A stretch of DNA of 64,000 nucleotides from Labia minor (Eukaryota; Arthropoda; Insecta; Dermaptera; Spongiphoridae). The stretch covers positions 85,622,107 through 85,686,106 of the forward strand of contig OY720344.1 in the NCBI GenBank assembly GCA_963082975.1, written 5' to 3'. Positions within the stretch are counted from its first letter, which is position 1; every line of letters begins with the position of its first letter. The position numbers were made by a program, and so were the translations under genes. The notes below the pieces were generated by a model. The model did no database searches, had not been told where the DNA came from, and was given only the letters and a program-made list of their open reading frames with translations. Below, in pieces: positions 57,765 to 64,000 of this stretch.

Positions 57765-60222
57765 ATAATATTTATAGGTATATAAATATATATATATATA
57801 TATATAATAAATGTATTAAATTTAATTTATTCTATTGAAAATTATCGTGACAATGATTTTCTTTTAATAAAATAAAATTAACACACACAAATTGAGATTA
57901 TATATTTATATTATATATAATTTACTAATCATTCATTCAAATGAAAATATAACAAGAATGGTAGTGACATCTCTTGAGTAAATTGAGAATTAAAGACTTC
58001 TAAAATATATTTTGCATAATTTTTCTATAAAATATATAGTAGTCTGTTTTGTTTTTAAATTTAAATAAAATTTGAAATTATATTAATTAATAAATTATTA
58101 TTTTAAGTAAAAAATTTAAGATAATTTATTTAATATATAGTAGACAAAAGACATTTTTACTTTACTGAAAAAAAAAAATTATATACCAATTGATTTGAAG
58201 TATTTTCGTAAAAATTCACATATATAATATTTAATTATTATTTACATTTATTTTATTAATAAGTTTAATATTTAAATTCCACATTACACTTTTGATCTAA
58301 TATATAATATAATAAAACTATTATATTTAATCTAATTTATAACCATTAATTAGAATGGAAGTCATTTGAAAATATGGAAATTTATAATAGGTTCCCAAAA
58401 CGGGGAAAGAAATAAAATACCAAACAGATGTATCAAAATGTCTTAATAAATAAATAATAAATTTTTAATTCAAAACTATTTTTTTTTATAAATTTATCTG
58501 CAGATAAAATGTCTTTAAATAAAATTTGTATAAAATGATCTATTTCTACATTTTACAAAATTAAATTGCGTCATTTTTCATATTTAATGAAATATACTTT
58601 CACTTATCATTTTCTTCAAGCTTGCACCCAAAGGGTATAAGAGGGGAGTGGCTATCCACAAGACCCATGAATTGTAAAATTTTAGACTCCATTTAAAAAT
58701 AAAAAATATAATTATGTTGGTAAAAAATAAATTTATTCATATTTAATAATTAATAGAATATAAAATGATTTAACAGAATTTTATCATTTTAAATAATGAT
58801 TTGTTCAAGCAAAATAAATATCACTGTTGTATATCTAAAGTTATTTATAATCATTGTTTTTTATATTAAATTATTAAATAATAACCATATAAATAGACAA
58901 TTAATTATTCAACCAAACTAAATAACTATATATATGTTATTTATAATTTGAAATTTTATTTTTTTAGTTAATAAAATAAATTATAAAATAAAAAATTAAA
59001 CAAAAATATTGACTAACACAAATTATATCACAATCTTTATGACAATAACTATTATCATTTATTTGATGAGTAATTAAATAAGATTTTTGAAACTAATTTC
59101 AAATTTATCTTAATAATATTATAATGATATATACATATACTATTTATAAGATTTTTTTTAAGTAATAATTATTCTCTCTTGCTAATAGATGTCACTAGTA
59201 TAAGCACAAGCATGTAATATTTTTTTATTTAACGTAATCGCCTGCTCTTTAGACAACCACCTAAACAAAACGGTAAAGCCAAGTAATTGTGTATGTTAAC
59301 AACCGGAGGGAGTTGTTTCATAATCAGAACCAATGAAAGTGAACGAACATTGAAAAAGAGTGAATAACACTTTCACCCGGCAATTTCTCCACAATCAAAA
59401 CTAGCAAAACACTCTCTTCAATATTTCTATTTTATATCTGAAACGATACATTCATTCATCAGCCAAATGTAAAAGAATATAAATAAATAAGGAAATGTTC
59501 ATTTTTAATGTATATATGACTAAAACTCATTTAAATGATAAATATATGTACTGGCAATAATTTAAATGGAAATTATTGAAATATTAATTAATAAAATTAT
59601 TATTGAATTTAAACTATTTTTTAAAATATATATTTGTGAAAACCATAAATTTTTTTAAATATCATTTTTAAGATTATAATGAATAATATAATAATAATAA
59701 ATAAATAATTTCTAAATATGATTATATATAATATGTTTATAAATTACTTATATGTGAATTTGTTACTCTTTATTATTATTATAAACATTTTAATAACCTC
59801 TAAATTATAATTTAAAATAAAAATTTGCTTTTCTAATTATTAAAGAATAAATCTTTACTCTTTTATATATATATACTTTCAAAGACAATTTCATTATACA
59901 TATATTAAATTAAATTACGATTATTTTCTATTTAGTTATTTAAAAAATCGAAAATACCGATTAACATCTATTAACAATACATTTTACTGAGGAACTTGAT
60001 TATAAGTATATAATATAATAATAATAATATATATGTTTGTTTTTTTTAAATAATTTTTATTATCAGGCAATGAATAACACATAATATTATCTTATAATGA
60101 AGTATTAATTCAATTTAATATAAATAAGATAAATCTACAATAATAAATTATTGTTTGTTTGATTATATACTTGATAAATAAATATTTAACATTAACAAAA
60201 AAATTTTGTACCAATATTGTAG
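57765..60222. other. AT-rich intronic DNA
   Basis: About 2.5 kb. (TA)n at 57788-57806. Modestly GC-richer patches at 58615-58670 and 59235-59410 show no repeat partner or acceptable exon. Confidence 0.5.
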
Positions 60223-60298
60223 ATGTAATTGGTTTATTGGAGAAAGGTGTGGAAGAACGGACATTATTCCTTCCAATGGATTATACAATCGGAGGAGG
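60223..60298 (+). CDS. Candidate coding exon of the plus-strand gene
   Basis: The acceptor caatattgtag opens, in entry phase 1, a frame reading VIGLLEKGVEERTLFLPMDY then TIGG. It ends at a modest donor GGAGG|GTCAAG (exit phase 2). Those phases connect the candidates at 47918 and 61273. In this frame a TGA follows 14 nt after the proposed donor. The GC-rich, coding-like character continues to 60418 in another frame (next entry), so the exon end is uncertain. Confidence 0.4.
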
Positions 60299-60418
60299 GT
60301 CAAGCAACGGATGAAAGTGATCCCGAGATCTCCTACGAAGATGAAGGGGGAACAAGAAAGAAAAAGGAGAAAGATTCCACTCCTCTTTTCATTCGTAGCA
60401 ATTGCTCAGCAGATTCAG
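60299..60418 (+). CDS. Overlapping coding-like stretch with strong donor (alternative exon?)
   Basis: Shifted by one base from the frame used upstream, the plus strand reads GQATDESDPEISYEDEGG, then TRKKKEKDSTPLFIRSNC, then SADS. It ends at a good donor GATTCAG|GTGAAA. This acidic-then-basic low-complexity text looks genuinely coding. Its exit phase (1) does not fit the next candidate at 61273 (entry 2). It may be an alternative exon, an exon with a one-base indel in this assembly or allele, or part of a decayed exon. The frame is open back to 60229, and a weak acceptor could lie at 60241-60242. Confidence 0.35.
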
Positions 60419-61272
60419 GTGAAATTTTGCATTCTCTTAACTGAATGCTTCCCCTCTCTTCTCTTATTATAATATACTCTTATAAAACAAATGCATATTC
60501 CTATTAAACAATGAACAGACTAAATCATAATGATTTTGTTATGTTGTTAAATAAAATACTTATATGTTGTTATATTTAAATAAATTCATAAATTTATTTA
60601 AATATAACTTCAATAATTTTCATTAAGATGGAACAATTTTTGAATGAACCAAACAAGTGCTGTATAAAATCTTTCTCGACCTAAATCTAACATAATAAAT
60701 AGAAAATTAGAAACAATTTGAAATAAGTTTTTTTTACTAAGAAACAAAAAAGATATAATTACATTAAATTAAATTAATAATCATTAATAAATAAATGATT
60801 ATTATTAAATTAAATTTTTAAAGATATTATATAATAATTGTAAATTTTAAATTTGGTATAAGATTCCAAATTATGAGTCCTAAATTACTAAATACTAAAA
60901 AATTATTAATTTCTCTAGTTTTTAAAATATTAAATATCTATTCAAAAAGATTATGATATATAAACAATAATATAGCATAACATTTTTATATGCTAGTTTA
61001 TTAATAAGATTTTTTTCACACATAAATTTCAACCATAATTAATTTTAGAATTTTGTAAATAAATAAAAAAAATATATAATTAATTGTAATAGTATAGGGA
61101 TAAGGTTTTATAACAGAGCTTAAAATTTTTATTTTGTTGTTTTTTTTTGGAATTTCATTACTTAATGTGTTTTGTTTAAAAATAATTTATCTAAATTTTT
61201 TTTTCACTTTTTTGTGTTAAATATTATTATTTATTAAATTAAATTGTAAACTTAATTAAACTTTATAAACAG
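60419..61272. other. AT-rich intronic DNA
   Basis: Nothing recognised. Confidence 0.5.
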
Positions 61273-61353
61273 TGATTTCCGGGTTCATGGAGTCATCCCA
61301 GACCCAGAATCCATTCTCCCAGTTAATATAGATGTAAATATAGGGAAACTCAG
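61273..61353 (+). CDS. Candidate coding exon of the plus-strand gene
   Basis: The acceptor ctttataaacag and donor ACTCAG|GTTAAT enclose 81 nt. Its only open frame reads DFRVHGVIPDPESILPVN then IDVNIGKLR, with entry and exit phase 2. The other two frames contain stops. Codons are balanced (V, P, D, G, H, R) and stand out from the AT surroundings. The length is a multiple of three, so skipping would keep frame. Family not recognised. Confidence 0.5.
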
Positions 61354-61690
61354 GTTAATTTTTTTATGTTTGTCAAACAAAAGAAAAAGTTAAGTATAGA
61401 CCAAAGAGTGGTGAAAGTGAACGATTATTATAAGATGCTTCGTTACTAGATAACTTGAAATTTTAATACAAATCTTTACACCCAATGATTTTTGAAAATT
61501 ATTGTTTCCAAAATCTTAAAAATTAAAATTATTCTGTTAGCTTTTATTAGTTTAAATGTTTTTAAGGCATTCTAATTGAAATTCTATATATTCTACTGTA
61601 TATTATATATTTTAAATTTCAAAAATTCGAGGTGAAATACAACTGATCTGTATATATTATATAACTTCAAGTATATTTGAATCAATAATC
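61354..61690. other. AT-rich intronic DNA
   Basis: Nothing recognised. Confidence 0.5.
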
Positions 61691-62480
61691 TTTTAAAATA
61701 TCAGTTGGTTTTGTTACAAAGGGTACATTGGTTTCAAATGTTTTCTCCTTTAAGGCGTTTTTTACTTTTTAAACAACAAATTGATTGTGTATTTAAGAAC
61801 TTTACAAAATAATTTGATTCAAAATTTGTTAATTCTTAAACTAAATTTGTTTTGTCTCTATGTGATAAATTATACTCCTTAATAAGAAACAAAAAATTAC
61901 ATTATTTAATAGTAACGAAAGATCATTTATAAATTACTCTTATTTTTTTTACTCTAAAGGTCAATCCTTGGCCCCCTATTGTATAATATATTCTTTAGTA
62001 ATGATATTGTTAACATGATAAAATTATTAAATTAATTTTGCTTTTTGCCGATGATTTTAAATTATACATTATAAAAAATGATAATTGTAATAATTTACTA
62101 AAGGATATTGATTTTAGTTCTGCATTAAGTATTGTTAATGATGTGACATTGAATATTAATAAATTTTGTTATTACATTTACTAATAAAAAATATTTAATA
62201 ACGTTGATTATAAATATACTATCAATACTAATCAAATGTTTAAACGTCATATTATAAAAAAATCTTGTTACATTTGATTCTAAATTATCAATTTATATAC
62301 ATACATATTCATAATAATGTGCACAAAGACACTTTCTTAAGATGAATTGTTACCATAATATGAAAACATAAAAAGGTTGTAATTATAAGTTTAGAGTTAC
62401 AACATTTAATTTCTAACTTTTTCTATTATATTTTGATAAACTATATATTTTATTGCTTTATATTTATACGTTTGCTGAAG
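61691..62480 (+). pseudogene. Non-LTR retrotransposon reverse transcriptase remnant
   Basis: In plus-strand order: VGFVTKGTLVSNVFSF (the HGF..GRST..NL block), GQSLAP then IFFSNDIVN after a frameshift (the QGS.LGPLLF...NDI block), LLFADDFKLYIIKNDN (the catalytic FADD motif) continuing open for about 48 codons, and DSKLSIYIHTY (the F...LSF..HI block). These are the successive blocks of a Jockey/CR1-like reverse transcriptase. It is a different lineage from the one captured in HelA. Many stops. No endonuclease domain or 3' end was located. It lies in the intron after the exon at 61273. Confidence 0.75.
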
Positions 62481-62493
62481 AGGATTAGTGATG

Positions 62494-62521
62494 TTAATAA
62501 TAATAATAATAATAATAATAG
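62494..62521. repeat. (AAT)n microsatellite
   Basis: About nine uninterrupted AAT units. Confidence 0.9.
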
Positions 62522-62809
62522 TAATTGGTTGATTGATTGTGCCTTAAATGAATTCATAGTCATACAATAATTTTTGAGATACGGTTAATAATAATTAGTT
62601 TTGCTTCATAACTTGTATTGATTATATGTTTGTTTGTCCACCTTTTTTATATGTATGTGTATATACATCGCTATGTTTTAGGATATATATCATAGATTAA
62701 TAAAGAGGAATGTTGTTTATTTCATAATTCAATAATAATTGAATCAAAAAATTTAGACTAAAAAGAAGAAAACAATAGAGAAATTAATAAAAACAAACAA
62801 GAACTGTTT
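62522..62809. other. AT-rich spacer
   Basis: Nothing recognised. Confidence 0.5.
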
Positions 62810-63415
62810 ACTATCTCGCCAGAGATAGTATTGCGATCACGAAAATTTTCGATGTCGAGATTTTGATGGTTTTATACGTTTTGAAGGTTCCTGAATCATT
62901 TTCACTAAGGTTGATAAAAATGTCTGTGTGTGCGTGTGTGTGCATGTGTGTATGTGTGTATGTAGACAAGATTACGCAAAGACGGTTTGAGGTAGAATCA
63001 TGAAATTTGGTATACGGGCATTATTCAAAATTCGTAGTTTTCTATCAATTTTTGAGAAATGTAGCTATTTCGGAATAGGGTCATTACCTACCAGGTTTTC
63101 ATTTTTTTTTCCTCTGAACTGACATAAAAATAATTATATATGTTTGATAGTTTTCCACATGATTAAAAATTGTATAAAACTGCTATATATAGAATTTCAT
63201 CTTGATTGAATCGCTGAAAGTATCGGAATTAAATTTTTAACACTGCAAATCTTACGCGCCAACAGATGACGTGGTCAACAAAGAGCCAAACATGCGCTGG
63301 TTTAATAAATATTAGTTATTAATTTTAATTTATAATTTAATTAATTAAATTTAATTTAAATTTAATATATGTTATTCAATTCAATTCAAATTGCGAGTGG
63401 AGGCACTCCAGCTTA
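62810..63415 (+). mobile_element. HltC Helentron-like element, copy 3
   Basis: It begins with the terminal hairpin ACTATCTC-GCCA-GAGATAGT. It has a long tgtctgtgtgtgcgtgtgtg tract (62921-62964), then aatcatgaaatttggtatac. It ends gcgagtggaggcactccagc and TTA, where gagtg-gagg-cactc forms the 3' hairpin. The gcgagatagt inverted motif is shortened to gcgag by a deletion fused to the hairpin. The 3' terminus is like that of HltB. Confidence 0.75.
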
Positions 63416-64000
63416 TTTGGCATGAGGTTACTCGAGTCTGTTTTTTTTCAATTAAAAATTATTTTTTATTTTTTTAGTAAATTTATAATTTGTGAAAATA
63501 ATTTTTATTTTAAAGAAATTTCTTAGTTTTCATGAGATTTTATTAAGATTCTTAAAAAACAAATTGGCTAACATGTTCATATGTATCAACGTTTTATTTT
63601 AAATTAATTAAAAATTAAAATGATATATTATTTTTGACATATACATTTTGATTTTTTGATATTAAAATAAAAAAATTAAACATAAATATTTAACATTAAC
63701 TCACATTAAAATTTTGTAAAACTATTTTAATAATTCTGTTTCATAATTTAGATATATTTACTTTAATAAAAATTTTGCGTTTGAGCAAAATATTTAGAAG
63801 AATATTATTACATAAATAAAAAAATTTTGGTTACTAATTTTATACTACAATTAGTATCTTAAAAATTAAATTAAATTAAAATTAAAATTAATTGATTTTT
63901 TTTTTGATATAATATAGAAAATTTAATAATTTATAATTTTTTTTCAAATATATTTAAAAAAAAAATAAGTACTTAATGAATGGAATTTATATAAAAATAA
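63416..64000. other. AT-rich spacer to the window edge
   Basis: Nothing recognised. Confidence 0.5.

Noticed and set aside
1-64000. CRISPR arrays, rRNA, bacterial-type operons, viral genes
   Set aside because: None seen. The regular repeats are (TA)n, (AAT)n or tracts inside transposons, and no viral structural or polymerase gene is legible apart from retroelement reverse transcriptase relics.

Overview
The window is eukaryotic nuclear DNA. It is very AT-rich, has no long open reading frames, and is full of decayed transposons and (TA)n tracts. No bacterial operon, rRNA gene, CRISPR array or convincing functional tRNA gene is visible. The transposon mix (mariner and SETMAR-like transposases, hAT MITEs with 8-bp duplications, Helitron-like elements carrying GTCT/GTCC/GTAT microsatellites, non-LTR reverse transcriptase remnants) points to an arthropod, most likely an insect. 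I cannot place it more finely from sequence alone.

The most coherent non-repeat signal is a plus-strand gene of unknown identity, built from very small exons separated by introns of up to about 17 kb. Seven or eight exon candidates (3631-3679, 5841-5868, 19072-19127, 21628-21691, 38883-38975, 47918-48022, 60223-60298, 61273-61353) each have splice-like borders and only one open phase given their neighbours, and the exit phase of each fits the entry phase of the next. Individually they are weak; the phase chain is the evidence. The gene runs off both sides of the window. A separate minus-strand coding exon candidate lies at 1470-1558. A CpG-rich island at 44506-44830 looks like a minus-strand promoter plus untranslated first exon.

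Most of the rest is mobile DNA. (1) HelA is a canonical Helitron (5'-TC, 3' hairpin and CTAG, A/T target) present as copies of 2.9, 2.0, 3.4 and 0.87 kb plus fragments. Its 3' half carries a captured, decayed fragment of a non-LTR reverse transcriptase. (2) Three further families, HltB, HltC and HltD, share one plan: a 10-12 bp 5' terminal repeat, the same repeat inverted just inside the 3' end, a 3' terminal hairpin, an end in or near CTTA, and an internal microsatellite followed by a block ending near GAAATTTGGTA. This is the layout of Helentron-type elements. (3) hAT MITEs, a TTAA-flanked MITE, several mariner copies, an internally deleted Tc1/mariner-type transposon, a 530-bp foldback hairpin and two dispersed repeats of unknown class make up the remainder.

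The elements are nested. A mariner at 7.35 kb is split by HltB, and HltB itself contains HltD sequence. The second HltB copy at 28.6-31.8 kb is split by a HelA Helitron. Related unoccupied sites inside the same window confirm both insertions. Long stretches between elements (31.8-34.4, 36.7-38.8, 41.4-44.5, 44.9-47.9, 48.1-50.2, 57.8-60.2 kb) are AT-rich intronic or intergenic DNA in which I see almost nothing.
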